Positions 1-7,871 of a stretch of DNA of 64,000 nucleotides are shown one piece after another (position 1 is the stretch's first letter; every line of letters begins with the position of its first letter). Below the pieces are notes generated by a model, which saw nothing but the letters and a program-made list of their open reading frames with translations, was not told the DNA's origin and did no database searches. Origin of the DNA: Pedobacter quisquiliarum (GTDB taxonomy: Bacteria > Bacteroidota > Bacteroidia > Sphingobacteriales > Sphingobacteriaceae). The stretch lies in assembly GCF_014642175.1 (NCBI RefSeq), contig NZ_BMIL01000005.1, forward strand, positions 1 through 64,000. Reading direction: 5' to 3'. A program made the translations under genes and the position numbers.

Positions 1-25
1 GGGAGAGTAGGTCGGTGCCAAATCT
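1..25 (+). rRNA. 5S ribosomal RNA, 3' end only
   Basis: The first bases (GGGAGAGTAGGTCGGTGCCA) match the conserved 3' end of bacteroidotal 5S rRNA. The rest of the gene, and presumably the 16S and 23S genes, lies upstream of the window. The exact 3' end within a few bases is inferred. A terminator hairpin follows at once. Confidence 0.85.
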
Positions 26-30
26 TAAAG

Positions 31-63
31 AAAGCCTGTAAGTGAAAACTTGCAGGCTTTTCT
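31..63 (+). terminator. rRNA operon terminator
   Basis: An inverted repeat AAAGCCTGTAAG / CTTGCAGGCTTT, with one G-U pair and a short TGAAAA loop, runs into a T-rich tail. It sits directly behind the 5S end and would end the rRNA transcript. The following 280 bases up to the response regulator hold no convincing gene. Confidence 0.8.
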
Positions 64-343
64 TGTATATACAGGTTTTTCTAATTGCTTCAATTCCTAT
101 AGCACCAGTCTGATTGCTGTATGATTCATCGAAGCTTATTTACTTTTACATAGATGCTTTTTCATAGACCCGTATTACGTTTAATATTTATTTATGGGTT
201 CCTATTGACGCACGATCATTCTTTCGATCAGCCAAACAATTCCCTACGTTTAACCTTATGTTTTGTGTCAGGTACGTGTAGAACATACACTAACATGTCC
301 GATTCTGGCATTATCTTTATACTTTTCAGAAAAATACAGACAA

Positions 344-1039
344 TTGAAAATACTACTAATTGAGGATGAGCCTGGTTTGGTTTCTGTAATCATCAGAGGA
401 CTAAACGAAGCAGGCATGGAGGTAAGTGTGGCAGGGGATGGACAGATTGGTTTGGAGATGGCCATGAAGCATCAGTTTGATCTGATCATTCTAGACATCA
501 TGCTTCCGGGCATGAATGGCATCCAGGTATGCCGGGAGCTTCGTAAAGCGGATAACAACGTCGCTGTTTTAATGCTCACCGCCTTAAGTAGTACGGAAAA
601 CATCATTACAGGGCTCGACAGCGGTGCAGATGATTATCTGGTAAAACCCTTCAAGTTTGCAGAGTTAGAAGCCAGGATCCGTTCTCTGGTACGTAGAAGC
701 AAGAATGTAGCCCCTGTTAGAAATACCCTGCGTATAGAAGGCCTTGAGGTCGACCTGCTCTCCAAGACTGTTAGTCGCGATGGGAAGCAGATCGTGTTAA
801 CGGCTACCGAATACCGCCTGTTGGAATACTTCCTACGCAACATGAACGTGGTGCTGTCACGCATTCAGATCCTGGAACATGTATGGGATATCGACTTTAA
901 CATGGGAACGAACGTTGTTGATGTATATATTAATTATCTTCGGAAAAAAATAGATCAAGGATATAACACGAAGTTGATCCATACCGTATTTGGAATGGGA
1001 TACATGTTCAAAGCAGATGTTAATGAAGTTTCAGACTAA
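344..1039 (+). CDS. OmpR/PhoB-family response regulator
   Basis: DNA-binding output half of a two-component system. The receiver domain (about residues 1-115) shows the acidic pair in IEDE, the phospho-acceptor D51 in LDIMLPG, T79 and K101 in VKPF. A C-terminal winged helix (about 130-230) carries the usual TATEYRLLEYF and HVWDIDF motifs. The start is set at a TTG because homology to KILLIEDE begins there; a longer frame from 263 would add 27 residues with no receiver homology. The end overlaps the following kinase gene by 17 bp, so the two are co-transcribed and probably translationally coupled. Signal unknown. Paired TTTCTAAT repeats before the next operon are candidate binding sites. Confidence 0.88.
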   Translation: MKILLIEDEPGLVSVIIRGLNEAGMEVSVAGDGQIGLEMAMKHQFDLIILDIMLPGMNGIQVCRELRKADNNVAVLMLTALSSTENIITGLDSGADDYLVKPFKFAELEARIRSLVRRSKNVAPVRNTLRIEGLEVDLLSKTVSRDGKQIVLTATEYRLLEYFLRNMNVVLSRIQILEHVWDIDFNMGTNVVDVYINYLRKKIDQGYNTKLIHTVFGMGYMFKADVNEVSD

Positions 1040-2384
1040 AATCACCCTGCTGTTTTTCGCAATATCAGCCGCAGGCTTGATCTTGCTCAATGCAGCAATT
1101 TTCTATTTTGTATCGCAGTTTAGCTTCAAAGACTTTTTCGACCGCCTGGAAGCGCGGGTAAACCTCACCGCACAAACAAACCTATTTACCGATCGCAATA
1201 CTGACGCCTATAAAGAGGTCCGGGCAAGGTACCTGGAAAAGCTGGAGGATGAAAAGAACTATGTCGTGAAGATCGACAGCAATGAAGACAACTTTCCACA
1301 TCCACTTAAGTTACCGCAAAGCTTCTACAAGTCTATTCTTGATAACGGAAGTGCAAAGTACAACGAATCCAACCACTTCTATTTCGGGAAAACCTTTGAA
1401 GCAAAGGGCGCCCGGTACATGGTTATTGTAGCTGCCTCAGACCCATATGGCTTTAAAGAGCTCACGCAGTTAAAAAAGATCCTGATCGTCTGCTTCCTCA
1501 TCTCCATTGTGCTATCCTATATTGCGGGGATTGTCCTTTCGCACTATACCATGAAGCCCATTCAGGATATTACCATTAGTGTGAAGCAGATTAAAGCCAA
1601 TAACCTGCATTCGCGACTCCCGGAGGTTAAGGGAAATGATGTGGTCTCCAGCTTGATTTCTACTTTCAATACCATGTTAACCCGGTTGGAAACTGCGTTT
1701 GAGACGCAGAATAACTTTATCAGCAATGCTTCCCATGAATTGAGAACCCCTTTAACGATCATGACTAGTGAGGCAGAACTATTGCTATCTGGAAGGAAGC
1801 TGGATCCAGTTTCAGAGGCATCGGTAAAGACCATTCTTGCAGAAGCGGAAAAGCTGCATCATATACTAACCAGCTTGCTTGGCCTCGCCCAATCCGGCTT
1901 CGACGGTAAGAAGCAGAATTGGCAGCAGATCCGGGTGGATGAGCTGGTCATGAATGTGGCTGACGCCGTGAAGAAAATAGATGCAGATTGTACCATTGAT
2001 ATTGACTTCTCCACCTTACCGGAAGAAGAATCCCAGTTATATACCGCTGGGAACAACAACCTGCTTTTGCTTGCGCTCAGCAACATCGTGATGAATGGTT
2101 GTAAATACTCCAAAAAACAACCAGTTAAAGTTCAGGCGAAGACGGAAAATGGGTTTATCGTCATTGTGGTAACGGATAATGGTATCGGTATTCCGGAAAA
2201 AGATCAGCAGCATGTATTTGAACCGTTCTTCAGGGCTTCCAACACCAGTGAATTTGAAGGCTTCGGCATCGGTCTGCCACTTACCCTTAATATCATCAGA
2301 TTACATAAGGGTTCCATCGGCATTAGTTCGCAGGAAGATAAGGGTACTGAAATACAGGTTTACCTGCCCATTTCTGTCGGTTAA
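1023..2384 (+). CDS. Sensor histidine kinase of the two-component pair
   Basis: Membrane sensor kinase of about 453 residues. An N-terminal membrane helix (about 8-30), a periplasmic domain of about 130 residues and a second helix (about 160-182) precede a HAMP linker. The HisKA domain follows with phosphorylatable H238 in the SHELRTPL box, then a HATPase domain with an N box (NIVMNGCKYS), VTDNGIGIP and FGIGLPL. The start was taken at the MKFQTKI methionine because the 11 upstream codons lie inside the regulator gene and lack membrane character. The periplasmic part is not a domain I can name, so the ligand is unknown. The architecture resembles CusS/ArlS-type kinases. Confidence 0.87.
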   Translation: MKFQTKITLLFFAISAAGLILLNAAIFYFVSQFSFKDFFDRLEARVNLTAQTNLFTDRNTDAYKEVRARYLEKLEDEKNYVVKIDSNEDNFPHPLKLPQSFYKSILDNGSAKYNESNHFYFGKTFEAKGARYMVIVAASDPYGFKELTQLKKILIVCFLISIVLSYIAGIVLSHYTMKPIQDITISVKQIKANNLHSRLPEVKGNDVVSSLISTFNTMLTRLETAFETQNNFISNASHELRTPLTIMTSEAELLLSGRKLDPVSEASVKTILAEAEKLHHILTSLLGLAQSGFDGKKQNWQQIRVDELVMNVADAVKKIDADCTIDIDFSTLPEEESQLYTAGNNNLLLLALSNIVMNGCKYSKKQPVKVQAKTENGFIVIVVTDNGIGIPEKDQQHVFEPFFRASNTSEFEGFGIGLPLTLNIIRLHKGSIGISSQEDKGTEIQVYLPISVG

Positions 2385-2413
2385 TCTAGTAACCGGCATG
2401 ATTTAAACGACCA

Positions 2414-2560
2414 TTTCTAATAACTTTCTAATGCGCATGGCATTCTAATAAGCTTCTTATTCGTAAATCGTTGAAATTGAGTTGTTCAGGTTTGATTTGT
2501 CCTTTTTAGGCCTATTTCATTTCTAATGAAGGTCTAATGTGATGCTTATTTCATTTTAAT
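2414..2560. promoter_or_regulatory. Phased TTTCTAAT direct repeats, candidate response-regulator sites
   Basis: TTTCTAAT occurs at 2414-2421 and 2425-2432, an exact 11-bp step, with ATTCTAAT at 2442-2449. A second pair, TTTCTAAT at 2520-2527 and GGTCTAAT at 2531-2538, has the same 11-bp step, and ATTTTAAT follows at 2553-2560, two steps on. OmpR-family regulators bind tandem direct repeats with about 10-11-bp phasing, so these may be sites for the regulator encoded just upstream. The repeats are seen; the assignment is inference. Confidence 0.5.
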
Positions 2561-2616
2561 GTCTCAGGGGTAGTATTGTATTGTAAATAAACAAGCAATC
2601 ACTTAAACCTACTGAT

Positions 2617-3096
2617 ATGAAAAACATCTTAATTCCCACCGATTTCAATGTTAACAGTTTAACATGTATCAAAGATCTGTGCAGACAGTATGAAGATAGC
2701 AGAATCCAGCTAACCTTCATTCACCTTTTTAAAATTTCTGACTCCATTACAGACTTGTTGATGCTTTCAAGGCGCAATAAGGAATATGATTTTGTGAGTG
2801 ACGAATTCTATCAGGCATGTGCGTCGCTGAAAGCAAGATTTCCCCAGCTCGTAAATGTGAAGGTCGACTTCTTCTATGGCAGCACATTGGGTATGTTCAG
2901 AAACTACCTGGAAGCGCATGATATTGATGGGGTGCTGGATCTGAAAAACTGCTCCTTACAGCCGCTGAACAAGATGAGCGTAAATCCTGAAGGTCTGATT
3001 CAAAGATGCGGCCTTGATGTCATCAAAATTAAGCCGCAGGCGCAGCAAGCACAACCTGCCTATGTTGCGGAAGAACTCCTACAAGAAGCTGTTTAA
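2617..3096 (+). CDS. Universal-stress-protein-like small protein
   Basis: A 159-residue cytoplasmic protein starting MKNILIPTDF, the typical first strand of the UspA fold, followed by alternating helices and strands (IQLTFIHLF, VKVDFFYGS) and ending VIKIKP. The UspA ATP-binding signature (GxxG then GS/T) is not visible, so it may be a non-nucleotide-binding Usp-like protein. The tail is Gln/Ala-rich. It is followed after 24 bp by the bestrophin gene, presumably in the same operon, and is preceded by the phased TTTCTAAT repeats. Role unknown, perhaps a stress output of the two-component system. Confidence 0.6.
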   Translation: MKNILIPTDFNVNSLTCIKDLCRQYEDSRIQLTFIHLFKISDSITDLLMLSRRNKEYDFVSDEFYQACASLKARFPQLVNVKVDFFYGSTLGMFRNYLEAHDIDGVLDLKNCSLQPLNKMSVNPEGLIQRCGLDVIKIKPQAQQAQPAYVAEELLQEAV

Positions 3097-3120
3097 AGCT
3101 GTTTACCTAAACTTACGACC

Positions 3121-4050
3121 ATGCTACTAAAGAAAAACATACCATTTACATACATCCTGGGGAAGATCCGTAAGGAACTGATCTTTGTATCCCTGTACTC
3201 CATTCTGGTGGCGCTGATGTATAATAACTTTCATTTTACAAGGATTTCCATCCCCATTGCGATTCCCACGATCTTAGGTACGGTCATCTCTCTACTATTG
3301 GCCTTTAAATCCAATCAGGCTTATGATCGCTGGTGGGAAGCCCGAACGCTTTGGGGTGCGATATTGAACGATTCCAGAACACTGACAAGACAGTTGCTCA
3401 CCTTCGTGGACGTAGATTATGGTTCTGAAGAAAAAAGAGCTTTCTGCGAAAGGATGGCACACCGCCAGATTGCCTGGAACTTCAGTTTAAGTCGCCACCT
3501 GCGTAACCAGGATCCAACTTATCAGCTTGAAAAGTGGATTTCCGAGGAAGACCTGCAGAATGTGAAAAACTACACCAATATACCTGTGGGCCTATTGGAG
3601 CTGCAGGGTAATGATCTGCGCTATGCTTATAAGCTGGGCTGGATTAACGAATTCCAGCAGGTCGAGATTGACCGTACCTTCAGCAGGCTTACCGATGAAC
3701 TCGGAGGTTGTGAAAGGATTAAAAACACGGTATTCCCGGCAACATACAGCATTTACATCCACATGTCGCTAATTCTGTTTATCCTATTGCTGCCCTTCGG
3801 ATTAATTGAATTCTTCGGTGTTGTGGAGATACCATTGGTAATCGCGATTTCAAGCTCATTTTTTCTTATTGAGAAAATGGCCATTCACTTGCAGGATCCT
3901 TTTGAGAACATGCCTACAGATACACCGACGACCACCATCTCGATGACTGCGGAGCGTGACATTAAACAAATGCTTAAGGAAAGCTACAAGGCGGAAGAAA
4001 AACCTCAAGGCACCGTACAAGGTCCTTCGAAAGTGTTTTTCATTCTTTAA
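3121..4050 (+). CDS. Bestrophin-family (UPF0187) anion channel
   Basis: A 309-residue inner-membrane protein of the bacterial bestrophin/RFP-TM family. Diagnostic features are the segment SNQAYDRWWEARTLWG after the first pair of hydrophobic helices (about 20-65), and a C-terminal membrane pair near residues 212-255 followed by an amphipathic region containing LQDPFENMPTDTP. Bestrophins form pentameric ion channels; bacterial members have been found to conduct cations or anions, so the ion is not predicted here. It lies 24 bp after the Usp-like gene and ends before a strong terminator, so the two form one unit. Confidence 0.87.
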   Translation: MLLKKNIPFTYILGKIRKELIFVSLYSILVALMYNNFHFTRISIPIAIPTILGTVISLLLAFKSNQAYDRWWEARTLWGAILNDSRTLTRQLLTFVDVDYGSEEKRAFCERMAHRQIAWNFSLSRHLRNQDPTYQLEKWISEEDLQNVKNYTNIPVGLLELQGNDLRYAYKLGWINEFQQVEIDRTFSRLTDELGGCERIKNTVFPATYSIYIHMSLILFILLLPFGLIEFFGVVEIPLVIAISSSFFLIEKMAIHLQDPFENMPTDTPTTTISMTAERDIKQMLKESYKAEEKPQGTVQGPSKVFFIL

Positions 4051-4077
4051 GGCCATCTATCGATCTATCTACCGGTG

Positions 4078-4107
4078 ACGGGCTGCTAATTGGCAGCCCG
4101 TTTTTTT
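4078..4107 (+). terminator. Intrinsic terminator after the bestrophin gene
   Basis: The stem ACGGGCTGC / GCAGCCCGT, with a short TAATTG loop, is followed by seven T residues. It ends the usp-bestrophin transcript and separates it from the GH2 gene. Confidence 0.88.
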
Positions 4108-4164
4108 GCAATAAACTTTGGGTGGATAGTTTTAAATTAGGCATTCCTTTACGTTAGCATACAC

Positions 4165-6978
4165 ATGAAAGTAACCTTCCTCGCGCTCCTGCTTAGCTTT
4201 ACAACTGTTTTTTCTTTCGCCCAATCTGGCATTAACAAGCATGATATACCAACAAGAGCGCGGTTGGACTTAAAGGGCGCATGGGAGTTTGCACTAGATT
4301 CGGCGGATAAAGGCATTCAGGAGCAATGGTACTCGAAGGACTTTGATGGACAGATGAATCTGCCTGGTACAACCGACCTCAACAAAAAGGGCTACCATAA
4401 TCAGGATTTAACAACCATGCATTATAGCCGCGTGTACAAATACGAAGGTCCCGCATGGTACCGCCGCAAAGTGATTATACCAAAGGATTTTAAGGGGAAA
4501 CACATCAGCCTGTTTTTGGAACGTACCAAGACGACCAAAGTCTGGATCGATCAGACCTTAGTTGGCGGCTCTTCAATTCTACAGTCGCCCCAGACATTCG
4601 ACCTATCTAAGTACCTCACACCAGGTGAACACACCGTTACGATACGGGTAGACAATATCCTAAAGCTGACGCCTTACGGCAACGTGCACATCTATTCTGA
4701 TGACGCGCAGACAAACTGGAATGGCATCATCGGGGAGCTGTTTCTGGAAGCAACTGCAAAAACATACATCAACAACCTTCAGGTTTTTCCGGATGTTGAG
4801 CATAAAAAGATTAACGTCAAAATGGGCATTAGCAATGCAGCCGATTTAAAGCAGGTTACGGTGGACTTGCAGCTGGAGCATATCGCGGATGGGAAAATCA
4901 CTAAATTGGCAACACAACGCTTTAAGCAAGCAAGTGCTGCTGAAATGACCTTAAGCTACGATTTCGGTGATGCGATGCAGCTTTGGGATGAGTATAACCG
5001 GCCGCTATATCGGTTAACCGCTGCCATTTCAGGAGGAAAGATTAAAGATGCTGCTACTGCTGAGTTTGGAATGCGAAAGTTCTCTACCAATGGCACACAG
5101 TTCAGCATCAACGGCCGCACAACGTTCTTAAAGGGAAAGCACGATGCTGCTGTTTTTCCTTTAACGGGTCATCCGCCGATGGATGTAGATGGCTGGCTGA
5201 AGATCTTCAACGTTGCGAAGGCGTGGGGCATCAATCATTACCGGTTCCATTCCTGGTCGCCACCAAAAGCAGCATTCACCGCTGCCGATCAGCTGGGCAT
5301 TTACCTGCAAGTGGAGCTGCCATTTTGGGGCGGCCTGGACAATGACACGCTTGCCTCCGCACTGCGGGCAGAAGGCATTGCCATGCTCAAACATTTTGCA
5401 AATCACCCATCGTTTGTGATGTTTTCCCATGGTAATGAAATCTGGGGTGGTCACGATCGCGTGGAACAGAATATATTGGCTTTTAAAGCCTATGATCCAC
5501 GCCCGCTTTATACCATGGGCTCTAACGTAAATATTGGCTATCATCCACTACAGAAATCCTCAGATTTCTTCGTAGGATCCAGAACCGGCTCCAAAGGGGA
5601 TACGATACTTACCCATACCCGGATGACACATGCTTTTGCGGATTCCAAAAATGGTGCACGCCTAAATGCCCTGCCACCTTCTACAGATTTTGATTACAGC
5701 TACCCGGTGTCGGAGTTGCGGGTGCCGATTGTGAGTCACGAGATCGGTCAGTATCAGATTTATCCGGATTACCGCGAAATTTCCAAGTACACCGGCGTCG
5801 TGGAAGCCAGGAACCTGGAGGTGTTTAAGCAGCGGTTGCAAAGTGCGGGAATGATGGATCAGAACATCGCGTTCCAGCAAGCATCTGGAATGTGGGCCGC
5901 ACTATGTTATAAAGCAGAGCTGGAAGCGGCGTTCCGCACCAGCGGTTTTGGTGGTTTTCAGCTGTTGGACTTACAGGACTTCCCTGGTCAGGGGACGGCA
6001 CTGGTGGGCATCCTTGATGCATTCATGGATGATAAAAAGGTGATTAGCAAGGAAGACTGGCGCATGTCAATTAACGATGTGGTGCTGCTGGCTGCCTTTC
6101 CAAAGTACGTGTGGACCAATGGTGAACCTTTTAAAGCCAAATTAGAGGTTGCAAACTACTCGAATAAAGATCTTCAACAAGCCATAATCTGGAAATTAAA
6201 AAGGAAAAATGGTACGCCCATCGCTATGTCGGTACTGGAAGGTATGGTCTTTAAACAAGGTGGGCTGACCACCGTGAAAGAGATTAACATTCCGCTGTCG
6301 GCTATAAAGCAGGCAGAACAGCTGTTTCTGGAGATTACGCTGGAAAATACAGCTTACAAGAATGTTTACCCGATCTGGGTTTATCCGCAAGATGCGCCTG
6401 TGGCCCCTAAGAAGGCCGTTAATGTGCTGACCAGGTTAGATGCCAACACGTTGAAGCAGCTGCAAGGCGGTGCGAAGGTGTTACTTTTCCCTCAGGCTGC
6501 TGATGTGAAAGCAAATGCTGTGGGCGGTTTATTTCCGCCTGAGTTCTGGAACTATGGCATGTTTAAAGGCATTAGTGAAAGCAATAAAAAGCCTGTCTCT
6601 CCCGGGACACTTGGCCTGCTGACCAACGCCGATCACCCTTTATTTAGAGATTTTCCTACGGATAGCCACACCAACTGGCAATGGTATTCTATCATCAAAG
6701 CAAGCAACCCGTTGATTCTGGACAAAACAAGTCAGGCTTACCGGCCAGTTGTTCAGGTGATTGATAATTTAGAGCGTAACCACAAGCTGGGCATGGTATT
6801 CGAGTTCAAGGTTGGCAAAGGGAAACTACTGGTCTGTATGTCTCAGCTAAACCTGATCATGGATAAACCTGAAGCCAGGCAGTTTTACAATTCAATTGTC
6901 AATTACATGAATACCTCAGACTTTAATCCTGCTCAGGACATTGATGCCGCGCAGTTAAGGGAATTAGGGCTGCTGTAG
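4165..6978 (+). CDS. Glycoside hydrolase family 2 protein, secreted
   Basis: A 937-residue exported enzyme with a signal peptide cut near FSFAQ. The GH2 order is visible: a sugar-binding jelly roll (about 30-195, with AWYRRKVIIP and LFLERTKTTKVWID), an immunoglobulin-like domain (about 200-310) and a TIM barrel with the general acid E425 in HGNEIWGG and a probable nucleophile E526 in SHEIGQY. The C-terminal 270 residues form further beta domains. Family activities include beta-galactosidase, glucuronidase and mannosidase, and I cannot tell which applies. It stands alone between a terminator and a convergent AraC gene, outside the xylan locus, and has no SusC/SusD partner nearby. Confidence 0.85.
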   Translation: MKVTFLALLLSFTTVFSFAQSGINKHDIPTRARLDLKGAWEFALDSADKGIQEQWYSKDFDGQMNLPGTTDLNKKGYHNQDLTTMHYSRVYKYEGPAWYRRKVIIPKDFKGKHISLFLERTKTTKVWIDQTLVGGSSILQSPQTFDLSKYLTPGEHTVTIRVDNILKLTPYGNVHIYSDDAQTNWNGIIGELFLEATAKTYINNLQVFPDVEHKKINVKMGISNAADLKQVTVDLQLEHIADGKITKLATQRFKQASAAEMTLSYDFGDAMQLWDEYNRPLYRLTAAISGGKIKDAATAEFGMRKFSTNGTQFSINGRTTFLKGKHDAAVFPLTGHPPMDVDGWLKIFNVAKAWGINHYRFHSWSPPKAAFTAADQLGIYLQVELPFWGGLDNDTLASALRAEGIAMLKHFANHPSFVMFSHGNEIWGGHDRVEQNILAFKAYDPRPLYTMGSNVNIGYHPLQKSSDFFVGSRTGSKGDTILTHTRMTHAFADSKNGARLNALPPSTDFDYSYPVSELRVPIVSHEIGQYQIYPDYREISKYTGVVEARNLEVFKQRLQSAGMMDQNIAFQQASGMWAALCYKAELEAAFRTSGFGGFQLLDLQDFPGQGTALVGILDAFMDDKKVISKEDWRMSINDVVLLAAFPKYVWTNGEPFKAKLEVANYSNKDLQQAIIWKLKRKNGTPIAMSVLEGMVFKQGGLTTVKEINIPLSAIKQAEQLFLEITLENTAYKNVYPIWVYPQDAPVAPKKAVNVLTRLDANTLKQLQGGAKVLLFPQAADVKANAVGGLFPPEFWNYGMFKGISESNKKPVSPGTLGLLTNADHPLFRDFPTDSHTNWQWYSIIKASNPLILDKTSQAYRPVVQVIDNLERNHKLGMVFEFKVGKGKLLVCMSQLNLIMDKPEARQFYNSIVNYMNTSDFNPAQDIDAAQLRELGLL

Positions 6979-7022
6979 TTTCAGCAGAAATTTAAAGCCA
7001 GCAATGCAAGCCTGAGGTTCAG

Positions 7023-7772
7023 TTATGATTTTTTCACCTGCGAAGGGGAGATGTTGTAGCGCTTTTTGAAAGCTGCCGAAAAGTGGTTGGTATGTTTATA
7101 GCCCAGCATACTCGCAATTTCTTTAAGGCTCAATGCCTGGGCATCCTCCAGCAGCAATTTCGCTTTTAACATTTTCATGTCCGTAGTGAACGTGAAGATC
7201 GTTTTGCCAAACATATCTTTAAAACTTTCCTGGAGCTTGGTGCGGTTCATGCCGGAGATTTCAGCGAGCTGCTCAATGGAGTAGCAGTTTTGCAGGTTCA
7301 GGGAAATCAGCTCCTTCACCTCTGTGAGCATCGCAATCTCTCTGACGGTCCAGCGCCCGGAAGGCTTTTCCATATATTCCGAAGATAACATCAGCACCAG
7401 TAGTTCAGAAACCTTTGCCTTGAGGTAAGGCTCACGAAATCGTGGATGGAAGTCGCCTTCCAGTAGTTCAAATATGATGTTCCGGACCCCTGATGTTATT
7501 CTCTTTGCAGCAAAAGAGCCAGTGGCATCCATGCCATCACTAATCGGAAACTCACCGGTTAATTTCATGTAAGTGTCTTCAGAAATCGTTATCGCAAGTA
7601 TTGGAGCTTGTTCGGGCTGGTTTGTTAAATCTTGCGGTGCTTCTGGAGCATACCGATAGCTAAGGTACAATAGATCTGTACCGAAAAAGATGCTAACTAA
7701 TGGATAGTCAATCGGTTCGAAGGTAGTTTCTAATATAAATTCCGTTGTTTTTCTAATCTGAACCTTAAACAT
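7023..7772 (-). CDS. AraC-family transcriptional regulator
   Basis: A 249-residue regulator. The C-terminal two-helix-turn-helix domain (about 150-249) has the typical second helix region LKEIASMLGYKHTNHFSAAFKKRYNISPSQ (read in part). The N-terminal 140 residues resemble those of AraC proteins found beside siderophore receptors in Bacteroidota. It is divergent from the TonB receptor gene, 99 bp apart, with a possible Fur-type box in between, and probably activates the receptor-DUF4374-PepSY unit. The inducer, perhaps a ferric siderophore, is inferred. Confidence 0.82.
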   Translation of the reverse strand: MFKVQIRKTTEFILETTFEPIDYPLVSIFFGTDLLYLSYRYAPEAPQDLTNQPEQAPILAITISEDTYMKLTGEFPISDGMDATGSFAAKRITSGVRNIIFELLEGDFHPRFREPYLKAKVSELLVLMLSSEYMEKPSGRWTVREIAMLTEVKELISLNLQNCYSIEQLAEISGMNRTKLQESFKDMFGKTIFTFTTDMKMLKAKLLLEDAQALSLKEIASMLGYKHTNHFSAAFKKRYNISPSQVKKS

Positions 7773-7837
7773 TGTGCTGTTAAATCCGTACGAATTGCTG
7801 CAAATCTCGTAGATGGTATCCTGTATTTTTGGCCAAG

Positions 7838-7857
7838 TTAAGAATTAGTCTAAATAA
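7838..7857. promoter_or_regulatory. Possible Fur-type box in the AraC/TonB receptor promoter region
   Basis: TTAAGAATTAGTCTAAATAA is an imperfect inverted repeat (TTAAGA / TCTAAA). Read in reverse it contains TTTAGACTAATTCT, which I remember as resembling iron-regulated boxes before siderophore receptors in this phylum. It lies 15 bp before the receptor start. The sequence is direct; the Fur assignment is inference. Confidence 0.35.
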
Positions 7858-7871
7858 GCCTGTTATACAAA

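Noticed and set aside
154..363. 69-codon frame downstream of the 5S gene
   Set aside because: The region is AT-rich, the peptide has no domain or signal, and it overlaps the start of the response regulator in another frame.
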